A DNA stretch of 64,000 nucleotides from Bemisia tabaci (Eukaryota > Arthropoda > Insecta > Hemiptera > Aleyrodidae), in NCBI RefSeq assembly GCF_918797505.1, contig NC_092796.1:28716098-28780097 (forward strand), in the 5' to 3' direction. A model generated the notes under the pieces. It was not told where the DNA came from and searched no databases. It saw nothing but the letters and a program-made list of their open reading frames with translations. The translations under genes and the position numbers were made by a program. This document shows, piece by piece, positions 10,821-20,250 of the stretch. The stretch's first letter is position 1; every line of letters begins with the position of its first letter.

Positions 10821-11029
10821 CGCCGTAACTTCAATCGAAATTCGCATTTTTCTTCCTCACATACTGTTCCATTATTAGTGGCTCTAAACGTGGTTCCATT
10901 TGTTTCCTCGTGAAATTTTCTGCTCTGAGCACACCTTCAAATTTAAATTGTGACGAAATAAACATGAAAAGTTGCAGTTTTAGTAAAAAAATTAATGTTC
11001 GACCTCTTCAATTGACTCGATCCACCGTG
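10821..11029. mobile_element. Family R element lacking its left end (R2)
   Basis: A second R copy directly follows R1: GTTCCATTTGTTTCCTCGTG and GTGACGAAATAAACATG match, and the right end TTGACTCGATCCACCGTG is intact. The left GGATCGAGTC end is absent. Tandem arrangement suggests duplication or unequal exchange between R copies. Confidence 0.7.
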
Positions 11030-11125
11030 CGCCGGCCGCCGTGCGATCCGGCACTCGTCGCGCTTTCGGATGCAACTTGTAATCTCCAACTTGACCATAC
11101 GCGCCGCGCCGTCCTCGACCCCGCC

Positions 11126-11286
11126 AGTGGCGTGGCGTGCTTTGCGATGTATCGATTGACCTGCCATTTAAACCTACAGAAAAGGATCGATAAACAGGGT
11201 GTTGGAAGTGAACACCTTAATAATCGATTCTTTAGCACAGCTTTAAATAGAGAAATATCGACAATCTATCGTTCACGCCTCACCAC
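11126..11286. mobile_element. Family P element (P1)
   Basis: Left AGTGGCGTGGCGTGCTTTGCGA, closing near TTCACGCCTCACCACT. The interior has CCATTTAAACCTA, GGATCGATAAACAGGGTGTT, and AATCGATTCTTTA. About 160 bp with TIRs of about 14 bp (AGTGGCGWGGCGTG). At least eight related copies occur in the window. An open frame of 181 residues runs through it and R2, which marks that frame as spurious. Confidence 0.8.
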
Positions 11287-11342
11287 TGGTCCCCGTCCGT
11301 TCACATACCGTCGGGGTCCTCGCGGCGTTGTCCGATCTGCGT

Positions 11343-11452
11343 CCCAAGGAAGAACGCCGTATGCGCCACCAGGCGTTGCCGAATTTCCCCCGATGAGACA
11401 CGAATTAGCGACACGAATTTCTTTAGAAGAGAGGTTTCGATATAGTCCCTTT
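11343..11452. mobile_element. Family A element, left end only (A4)
   Basis: CAAGGAAGAACGCCGTATGC..GGCGTTGCCGAATTTCC is the A left arm without the first CTGCCGTG. Sequence resembling the A core continues to the edge of the foldback element at 11453. The A right arm is not found on the far side of the foldback. Confidence 0.7.
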
Positions 11453-12640
11453 TAGACCGAGAGCTCATGACGATTCGTTCAACCGGAATAATATAAATTT
11501 GCCACCCACCTCATTCGAAGCGGATTTTGGTGTGTAAAAAGAAATGGGCGGTCTGGCAGGTCAAACCGGTTGCATTAAGAAAGTTTTAGGCCCCTAAAAA
11601 GCCCAAAAATTGCTCGGATTTTGACCGGAAACATATACACTTGAAATTGGGCTCATTTAACGCGGAAAACCTTCCTGATTAAGGATCAGTCGGTCTGGCA
11701 GCCGAAATCGGTTGCTTAAGGGCCGCCAGACCGGTTCAAAGTTGGAAAAAAAGTGCTCAAATTTCAACCGGAAACATATACATTTGATATTGGGCTCATT
11801 TAACGCGGAAAACCTTCCTGATTAAGGATCAGTCGGTCTGGCAGCCGAAATCGGTTGCTTAAGGGCCGCCAGACCGAACTTTCTCCGGAAATTCTTGATT
11901 AATTATATATATATAAGGTGGCCCAGACCTACTATTCCAGGCCTTTTTTCAAGGAAAACTGGTTTTGATGTTTTGAGAAGTGGTCAGTGGAATAGGGAAT
12001 GGACCAAAAAGAATCCAAATTTCATATATTCAGGACCCCTCACGACCCTTTAGGGGGTATTTTTGGGGGGCCCCCTTGTAACTAAAAATTGCGTTGAAAA
12101 ACGTGGTCATTTAAGTTCAATGAGAATGGAGTCCACGCAAAAGTTCAATAAGTATGGAGTAAAAGAATATTCCGTCTCTCAATTTTCAATCAAATTAAAG
12201 ACCCTCCAAAGAGAGGGGGGGGGGGGGGGCTGCGGCTGGTGTTACCGTGCTTGAGCTCCCCACGATGAACACCAGTTTTCTTTCAAATGAACTAACATCC
12301 CTGGAAAAGCTGCAATTCTGAGCTATTATAGGGTAACTTTTCATGAAAAACACGATATTTTAGGTTTAAAAGACCTAAGAGGACTCCCCAAGGTCATGCG
12401 GGGAAAGGGCGCACTGCGCAAGCCCCGTTTGTCCTCTCCATGTCAAAAGCCTAACCTTAACTGTTCAAGAGAAACACGCATGTTGAGGTTTAAGATTCCC
12501 AAAGGGCTTCCCACAGTAGGATGTGTCTTTTTCGCAAAAGTTTCAAATAGTCCCGCTCCACCGGGTTTTCCTGGTGATGCCTGGCATTAGGATCGCCTAC
12601 TAAAAATTGGAACTTGATTGGACAATTTTTGGACCTACCG
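11453..12640 (+). repeat. Foldback left arm
   Basis: About 1188 bp. Contains two consecutive modules of about 125-130 bp built around GGTCTGGCAGCCGAAATCGG and its partner GGGCCGCCAGACCG (11560-11880). The modules themselves form stems. The 64-residue frame at 12396-12590 is repeated without change in the other arm. Identity there reflects arm similarity, not demonstrated coding constraint. Confidence 0.92.
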
Positions 12641-13801
12641 GTACACTTAAAACGCAATTTCTGCACTAAAAACAGCATTAATCATTGTTAGTTTATCGGT
12701 CGTTGTAGACTTTTCAGCTTGTTCTGTTTATTTTTTCTATTTACGTGAATCCGCAGCAAAAGTCTCTAGCATACGGGCTGGTATCATTGGTATTTACGTG
12801 TTAAATATGTCTCATAAGATGAGAGAGGAAGATCCTCTCAGGGGAGGATATTGTGTCAAATCTTTCCGTAAACTCATCTTTTTTGATAAAAAGTATTATC
12901 TTAAAGAGATAAAGATTATGATAATATCATGCTCCTGCTCTGTTCTATATGTATGTAAAACAAGTTTCACACTAAGGACAACTCTTGTGGTATTAAGTGC
13001 GGCAATTGCATTTTAGGTGTGCCTCAGCCCACCGCGTGAGAGGGCAATTGCTATTCCGAGACCAAATCTGTTTCAATATTTTTAAGCTACGCAAAAATTA
13101 GTGACACGTGTAAGACCATGATGTTTCTTCAGACTTTCAATTCGCCAATAGGGAGGGCAAACTTCGAAAAAATGGATGTCTGCTGTTAAAATCCGGTTTT
13201 TGAGGTCATTTCATCCGCCGCCGTTCGAGAGGTAGGTAATCATTTAAGACCAGATACGAGTATCTTAAAATATTTTACTCTGCACCGGAGTTAAATGATG
13301 AAAAATAATGGGTGTCGATAGTATCTACAGCTTCCACGTAAACACTTGTCCAATCGGCAAAGACCGTAAGAATGCGGGTTCCTCAAATTAAAGCGCGAGA
13401 ACTTTCCCCCGTTTGCGGCATCATGTGACCTTGCTGTGAGGGACTCCAATTTTTTTACAGTCCTTCACATTAAATAATACCGATCCAGGGGATGCTGCTT
13501 AAGAAATTCCATTATTCACCCTGCTGTCGTTAGATAAGAGCCATACCCTACTGCAGGGACGTCATCTCAGGCTGGTCATACAGACCAATAGGTCGACTTA
13601 ATAGTATCATGAGAGGCACATAAACCCACGATTAAATACAACCCAAATTTGTTTTCGATTCTTCGCTTTATTGTAAACTTAGGAAAATATAATAAGATAC
13701 TTTGTAGTCGTTCCGATTAAGAAGAGGAGATTGGAGAAGAGAGAAAAAATCGCAAGAACTCCCCATTTTCGTCAATTTTCACCGCCATACCGGTACAGAA
13801 C

Positions 13802-14077
13802 CAGCTGAGAAAAAAAGTTCAGTCGTGTGAACGGTGTTCACACGACCGTGTTCACCGGCAGTATTTTTCGGTTCATGTAACCGCTCTCTTGGTTCTGGGA
13901 ACCGCATCCTCAGTTCATGCAACCGAGTTTTTTCGTTAGTTCTGTTCGGTGTGGGTGCTCGGTTGCATGAACGGAGGATACGGTTCTCAGGACCGGGAGG
14001 GCTACAGCACCGAACAATACGGCCGATATTGAACACCGTACGTTTGGTTCATATGACCGACGTTTTTCACTCAGCTA
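13802..14077. mobile_element. Family I element with GGTTCATG motif array (I1)
   Basis: Inside the foldback loop. Ends AGCTGAGAAAAAAAGTTC and CGTTTTTCACTCAGCT are complementary. The interior contains many copies of a motif in both orientations: GGTTCATGTAACC, GGTTCTGGGAACC, GTTCATGCAACCG, CGGTTGCATGAAC, GGTTCATATGACC. About 276 bp, non-coding. Related to I2 at 57834-57987. Confidence 0.75.
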
Positions 14078-14165
14078 GTTTTGGTTTTTTGGTTTATTAA
14101 TTTATTTATCTATTTTTTTTTTAAATCTTTGGACCTATGGATCCAAATTTGCATTTAAAGTGTAT

Positions 14166-15353
14166 CGGTAGGTCCAAAAATTGTCCAATCAAGTTCCAAT
14201 TTTTAGTAGGCGATCCTAATGCCAGGCATCACCAGGAAAACCCGGTGGAGCGGGACTATTTGAAACTTTTGCGAAAAAGACACATCCTACTGTGGGAAGC
14301 CCTTTGGGAATCTTAAACCTCAACATGCGTGTTTCTCTTGAACAGTTAAGGTTAGGCTTTTGACATGGAGAGGACAAACGGGGCTTGCGCAGTGCGCCCT
14401 TTCCCCGCATGACCTTGGGGAGTCCTCTTAGGTCTTTTAAACCTAAAATATCGTGTTTTTCATGAAAAGTTACCCTATAATAGCTCAGAATTGCAGCTTT
14501 TCCAGGGATGTTAGTTCATTTGAAAGAAAACTGGTGTTCATCGTGGGGAGCTCAAGCACGGTAACACCAGCCGCAGCCCCCCCCCCCCCCTCTCTTTGGA
14601 GGGTCTTTAATTTGATTGAAAATTGAGAGACGGAATATTCTTTTACTCCATACTTATTGAACTTTTGCGTGGACTCCATTCTCATTGAACTTAAATGACC
14701 ACGTTTTTCAACGCAATTTTTAGTTACAAGGGGGGCCCCCCAAAAATACCCCCTAAAGGGTCGTGAGGGGTCCTGAATATATGAAATTTGGATTCTTTTT
14801 GGTCCATTCCCTATTCCACTGACCACTTCTCAAAACATCAAAACCAGTTTTCCTTGAAAAAAGGCCTGGAATAGTAGGTCTGGGCCACCTTATATATATA
14901 TAATTAATCAAGAATTTCCGGAGAAAGTTCGGTCTGGCGGCCCTTAAGCAACCGATTTCGGCTGCCAGACCGACTGATCCTTAATCAGGAAGGTTTTCCG
15001 CGTTAAATGAGCCCAATATCAAATGTATATGTTTCCGGTTGAAATTTGAGCACTTTTTTTCCAACTTTGAACCGGTCTGGCGGCCCTTAAGCAACCGATT
15101 TCGGCTGCCAGACCGACTGATCCTTAATCAGGAAGGTTTTCCGCGTTAAATGAGCCCAATTTCAAGTGTATATGTTTCCGGTCAAAATCCGAGCAATTTT
15201 TGGGCTTTTTAGGGGCCTAAAACTTTCTTAATGCAACCGGTTTGACCTGCCAGACCGCCCATTTCTTTTTACACACCAAAATCCGCTTCGAATGAGGTGG
15301 GTGGCAAATTTATATTATTCCGGTTGAACGAATCGTCATGAGCTCTCGGTCTA
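14166..15353 (-). repeat. Foldback right arm
   Basis: Reverse complement of 11453-12640, differing by one base in the homopolymer run and very little else that I can see by eye. Divergence from the left arm begins abruptly at the inner boundary. Confidence 0.92.
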
Positions 15354-15615
15354 TTTGTGGGTATCAAATCCCGCCTTTATGGTCCCTACTTATCAGAAAT
15401 GCACTCAGTTTTCTCGCCATACCGCAATGCGTGGCGTAGACTGAGGTATTCTGATAGAGACGGAGGAAAGGACTTTTCGGGAAGAGGTAGTGGCAGCAAG
15501 AGGTGATTAAATGGAGATGAAATGGACAGGTTACCCTGAGAGGCGGAGAAAAATCGGGGCGAAAGCGCAGGCGAAGCCACAGCTCCCTTCTGTCACAAAT
15601 TTCAGATACGTACTT

Positions 15616-15736
15616 GAACGTATTTCTGTCAAATGGAGCTATGTACATTGAGGTATGAGCCCTGAGACCCATAAGAATGTATGCATGACAGGGATCACGT
15701 CATATTGCATATAGTTCCGTTTGCAGAAATACGTCC
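15616..15736. mobile_element. Family F element (F1)
   Basis: GAACGTATTTCTGTCAAATGG..AGCTATGTACATT pairs with GCATATAGTTCCG..GCAGAAATACGTCC. About 121 bp hairpin. Siblings at 48013, 51269 and 61999. Confidence 0.82.
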
Positions 15737-15882
15737 ATAGGTCAAGATTAGACTCGAAAAGAGACGGAAAATTACCAAATCGCGATAGATTCCGAAAAAT
15801 ATAGACCCTCAATGAGAAAAAAATGAGGGGTTGAGGGAATGCAGCTGAGGAGGGTGACCCCAAAAACGGCCCTTATCGGTAG

Positions 15883-16193
15883 TAGAGTCCCTTTATACTG
15901 AGAGTCAAGACAACACCCCTCACGGAGTTACAAACGGGAATAAAGATTACAGAAATTGAACGTTCTTTGTAATCTTTGATCGGCCCATTCTTAAATTCCT
16001 TTCTCCGTTCCTTCTCTCATTCCGTTTGTTCCTTGCCGAACCCGTTATTCCCTGGTCCACTCTAGATTATAATCTTTGCAATCGATTAAAATGTAATCTT
16101 TATTCCCGTTTGTGACACTGTGAAGGCCTAAAATACGGGAACCAATCAGAGATGGATTCACATTGTCTTGACTCTTAGTATAAAGGGACTCTA
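15883..16193. mobile_element. Family V hAT-like MITE with perfect 8-bp target duplication
   Basis: TIRs TAGAGTCCCTTTATACT and AGTATAAAGGGACTCTA, then GAGTCAAGACAA against TTGTCTTGACTC. ATCGGTAG is repeated directly outside both ends (15875-15882 and 16194-16201). An 8-bp duplication with TAGAG-type ends is the signature of the hAT superfamily. Length 311 bp, so it depends on a transposase encoded elsewhere. An inner pair of stems (CGGGAATAAAGATTAC and GTAATCTTTATTCCCG) is also present. Confidence 0.93.
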
Positions 16194-16201
16194 ATCGGTA
16201 G

Positions 16202-16674
16202 CAGCTCTTCTTTTAAGGAAAATCAATCATAATTTTTCGCAAAAATTGACACTTTATCGGAGGAGGAGGGGGAGAGAGGAGGATGGATTCGGATACATCC
16301 AAATGCGGATAGGGTGTTTTTTCTCGTCTTGAGGACGGGCGACGGGTGCGATCGGTGCGATCCTGTTGGGTTCCGCGGGAGTCGGCGACGGTGGATCGTG
16401 CTTTATTTCTTTTATGACTGGTTCCATTATTTATTGGACGCGGCGATGGCGATCCCTCGGAGCGACGAGTATCCTCGGACGCGGGCAACGGTCAACGCTC
16501 TCCCGGACGGAACGGGTGCCCACTGCCCGCCCTGGTCTCGCTGTGACCCTGCTCGCCGTCCCAGCTTCTGCCTCTGTGCAATGCCGTCATAGTCAAGAGA
16601 ACCCTAAGTGCAAAAATCAAGGTTTAAGAGAATCGGCTCATTAGCGTTTAAGCGAAAAAAATACATTGAGAGGA
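16202..16674. other. Unassigned spacer
   Basis: No gene or repeat family recognised. GC-rich between about 16320 and 16570, where two overlapping 92-residue frames in different phases are unconvincing. Confidence 0.45.
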
Positions 16675-17062
16675 GCCTACGTAATGGACCACTTAGACAA
16701 GGTACGAATTTAAGCAATCGGATACATGTTTCCTAACCAGAATTTCACGTAAAACACGATTCACACATCGAAAATTACTAAAACCAACTCTTAACGAAGA
16801 TATTAATGTTTGTATTACACATTGGTTACGAGGATTTTGAACCGTCCGCTCACAAGAAACTCAAAGCTCTACGTGAGTCAAATCGCGCACTACAACGGTT
16901 TCAGCAAGTTTCTCAATCGAACAATGTTCATTTCCCACCATGTGTTGTTCGAACTATAAGCAATTTGCTATAGCTGAGCCAAAGCGTCAAGATCGAGGTT
17001 GCTAGATTTTTATATCGCAGGGATTGTCATAATAACTTTTAGCGCGCGATGTGAATCACGCA

Positions 17063-17666
17063 CACTGAAAAAAATAATATAGCCGTTAAGACAAGATAAA
17101 CTTGTTAAACCTGCCTTGTCTCAGGAACAAGACTTTTAGTCTGCCGAACAACTCAGTTTGTTTGGGGAACAACACCCGTTTGTTAATGCAACAAGACCAG
17201 CCTTGTTTTAAATGCTAGGTTTCTGAGCCACCGGACTCGATAGTCTAGTCACTGTAACAAGATTCTCTACTCACCGCGAGTATAATGGTCAAATTCAAAG
17301 AGAGCGTATTATTTTATATATTTTGAAAGAGTATTTTAAGAACTACTCTTAATAATTGTTCCCCGAAAATTTTTCTGGATGTTTAATGACAAGGTAAAAA
17401 CAATAAGTTTATAATTCTTTTTTAAAAATAAAACGCTCATGCGTAAAGTTTTAAAATCAAATGTATTTAATTATATAATTATTTTTTTAACGTTTGATTT
17501 ATTTATATACTACTAATTATTATCATGACATAAAATAAAAATAAAAATTAGAATCATAAACACAGAACAAAGGAAACATCGCTGCTTGAAGAAACACATT
17601 TTTTCGGCCTAAATTGTCCATTTTTATCTGATGTAGAATGTAAATTCCTTTTCGTAAACGGTAAAT

Positions 17667-17700
<34 letters not shown>

Positions 17701-18215
17701 AAACAACCTGATGCTCTACGCATTCCACAGACTTAAGATAGCAACAAAATGAAAAAGTAATTCTGTGGGCTATACTTATACTTAAAATCCGGCTCTCTTC
17801 ATAATTACTCCGGATAGCTCGGTCAGTAGAACACTCAGTCCGTAACCGAGTGGTCTCGGGTTCGAATCCCGTTCCAGTCGGTGAAATTTGACAGGTCGGT
17901 TGAGACGATTCTGGTATAAGAGGAGTGAAGGGAGTAGAGAACAAATATATTTTCGTATAAATCGTGCAATTTGTGACATTTTTTTTGCAATTTTAATTTC
18001 TTCCGAAAACTTTGACAAGACAAGTCTTGTTCCCAGAACTAGACAATTTTGTTACCGTGACTGGACTTTTGACTTATGCAACAAGGAAGTCTTGTTCCCT
18101 AAACAAGACTGTATGTGTCCCATAAACTAGAATGCCTTGTGGATCAAATATAACAAGACGGTCTTGTCTGGGTGACTAGAATCCTTGTTTCTCGAACAAG
18201 GCACTTTTTTCAGTG
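17063..18215. mobile_element. Family G element (CACTGAAAAAAA ends, AACAAGACTTGTT array)
   Basis: Ends CACTGAAAAAAATAA and CACTTTTTTCAGTG, with CA flanking both sides as a candidate 2-bp target duplication. Both subterminal regions (about 17085-17225 and 18015-18205) are rich in AACAAGACTTTT, CAAGTCTTGTTCC, CTTGTTCCC-type motifs in both orientations. The middle holds a 29-base A run (17670-17698) and a tRNA-like segment. No transposase frame remains. Confidence 0.8.
17813..17885 (+). mobile_element. tRNA-like SINE head fragment
   Basis: GATAGCTCGGTCAGTAGA resembles a tRNA A box and GGGTTCGAATCCC is a canonical B box. CACTCAG..CCGAGTG can pair as an anticodon stem. The acceptor stem does not close well, so I do not call a functional tRNA. 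What follows (GTCGGTGAAATTTGACAGG) resembles the sequence after the B box in the SINE at 46508, which supports a SINE-derived fragment captured inside element G. Confidence 0.6.
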
Positions 18216-18400
18216 CAGGGCATTGAGTTTTCATGAGCGGGTGGTTTGAATTTACGCATTAAGAATCATTAAATATCTTCGTAAAAGGTTGATTTTGGTA
18301 ATTTTCGTTGTGCGACTCTTGTTCTACGCAAAATTTTGGTTAAGACAAATGTATCAGAATGCTAAAATTCTCATCTTGTCTAGTGGCCCATTGGTCAAAT

Positions 18401-19036
18401 GGCTCAGTTGCGCTGGTCACAGAATCGTGTTTTGATGATTGATTCTTGTAGATCAGCTAAAAATATTAAAATCCGTCCCAACAGCAACCTTATACATTCC
18501 ATATAAACCGAGATCTCGCTCTTTGAAGAATTCGGTTTATGACGTCATTCACCGCGGTAGTGAGTGACATTTTTGGTTTCTTCCACCTTGCTTTCATCCG
18601 AGTTTCACGTCGAGTAACCAGTGCAAATATGTGTTTCCCTGACTCATGCAGGGTCGGACTGACTCTCATCTGAGAGCGTAGACCCTTGGGCGGTTAAACG
18701 GGCGTAATGTGATATTTTCTGGTAGGGCATCCCTTGCGTGGAGAGGGGTTCAGACAATTTTGGCAAAGCAGTACAAGTTTACGCAATTTTCAGGTTCAAA
18801 GTTTATTAATCGTGCAGAGTAAAATTGCAAAATTGAACGTCACTGAAGTAACCGACAAGCTTCTGAAATTAAAGCCACTAGACGAATCCAAGCACCATTA
18901 TTTCCAAAAGAACCGAGCCAGTGTTGCGGTTTACACGAGCTTAAGACGTGGGTCTACAAATCCATCCTAAAAAAAAATCAGACAAGAACCTGAAAAAAGA
19001 AGAAAGAACGAGTATCAACACAGCCGAAGACAGGAA
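18401..19036. other. Unassigned spacer
   Basis: No gene or repeat family recognised. The 78-residue frame at 18734-18970 has no family I can name. Confidence 0.45.
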
Positions 19037-20250
19037 AGACGTATTCAGGCATATTTTTGTTTCCTGCCGAATCTGAGCGACACCACATTGACAGCATAAA
19101 GCAGGCAGAGCATTGAGAGCTGACGCTTCGGGTCATCGCGCCTTCAATTTTTCAGATGCAGCACGGACGTCCATCAAGTACGAATAGTTGTATCTCTGCG
19201 CCGTCGTAAACGCGCATCCTTTCCCTCGCTTTATTTCCATATTGTGATTGTTTGCGTTTGTCCTATTCGTAATGGTGCTTCAAGCACTACGTGAGCAATA
19301 CAGCCGAAGGTAGAGGAGATGTGTTTGGGCCTCTTTTTTAAACTTTCCTCTCGAATCTGAGTGACACTTCATTGACAGCATATAGCAGACCATAGAGGGC
19401 TCACGCTTCGCGTCATCGTGCCTTCAATTTTTCAGACGCAGCGCGGACGTCCATCAAGTACGAATAGTTGTATCTCTGCGCCGTCGTAAACGCGCATCCT
19501 TTATTTCCATATTGTGTTTGTTTGCGTTTATCTTATTCGTAATGGTGCTTCAAACTAGCACAGAGCAGAGCATTGCGAATTCACGACTCACGCTATCGCG
19601 TCTTACATTTTTCATTTGAAATGTGGATATCCATCTTTCGCGAATAGTTGTATTGCGTTTACACTTCAGACGTCTCTTATTTTTGAATTTCGAAATAAAT
19701 GAAGGTTAAGTTTGCCCGAGATATGCTATGGTATGTCCAAATCGATAGTCATTTTGAAAAGGAAGAAATATGTTTAAAGCTCTCTTCAGAGGTCTACAAA
19801 GGTTTCGTATGTATAAAAGTCGAACCGATCATCGCTGCTAAGGAGTTACACATCACGAATGAAGGAGGGGATGATAAAGCGCCCGTATGTCAACAAAAAT
19901 GTGAAAATTTCACAGAAAAGTGTTTACGCTTAAGAAAGTAGTTCTCGGACCTCTCTTCGCCAATATCATGCGTGAAATCACCTTTCTTCACTCCTAACTC
20001 TCTCTTCTTCCGTTCATTTAGGAAGTTTTCCGCATATATTCTCGGTTGGAATTTTTTATCTCTCCTTAGTTTGCTATCTGTCAGAGGGGCGCGTTTTTGG
20101 TGCGCCAAGGGGCCGTATCTGCCAATGGCAGATTGGCCTTATGGCCAGTCCGACCTGGACTCATGAAAGCAAGGTTATCCATTATCACTGACCCTGGTTT
20201 TTCTCGCCATTTCCACCTCCTCGATGAAAAAGTGAATGTTGATTAAGTTG
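19037..20250 (+). repeat. Family L interspersed repeat, copy L1
   Basis: About 1.2 kb, matching 54437-55690 in the same orientation. Its first part has two to three units around GAATAGTTGTATCTCTGCGCCGTC and CGTCATCGCGCCTTCAATTT, so it is internally tandem. Its right part ends with CTGCCAATGGCAGATTGGCC..GACCTGGACTCATGAAAGC. A frame of 80 residues (19699-19941) is broken in the second copy, arguing against a functional protein. Confidence 0.88.

Larger units (their letters stand above)
11453..15353. mobile_element. 3.9-kb foldback element with about 1.19-kb arms
   Basis: The left arm (11453-12640) and the right arm (14166-15353, complement) match almost perfectly, from TAGACCGAGAGCTCATG to the corresponding CATGAGCTCTCGGTCTA. 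They include internal repeats and a G run (15 G against 14 C). The trinucleotide TTT lies outside each end. A TA target is an alternative reading, since the ends are TA..TA. The 1.5-kb loop holds element I1 and no transposase. The near-identity of the arms means recent formation or arm-to-arm gene conversion. Confidence 0.93.
16675..18400. mobile_element. Inverted-repeat element BB interrupted by element G
   Basis: The left arm (about 16680-16900) carries CACTTAGACAAGG, GGATACATG, CGAAAATTACTAAAACCAACTC and CGAAGATATTAATG. The right arm (about 18220-18400) carries their complements: CATTAAATATCTTCG, GGTTGATTTTGGTAATTTTCG, CTTGTCTAGTGG. The arms are old and diverged. Element G occupies most of the loop. 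Confidence 0.7.

Noticed and set aside
10910..11455. 181-residue plus frame
   Set aside because: It runs through R2, P1 and the A4 fragment, three unrelated non-coding elements.
12396..12590. 64-residue frame identical in both foldback arms
   Set aside because: Identity is explained by the near-identical arms. There is no recognisable domain and no independent evidence of selection on the protein.
16213..16644. Overlapping 91- and 92-residue frames on both strands
   Set aside because: Several phases are open at once in GC-rich sequence; no domain or splice evidence.
19699..19941. 80-residue frame in L1 as a gene
   Set aside because: The corresponding frame in L2 carries indels and stops; no known family.
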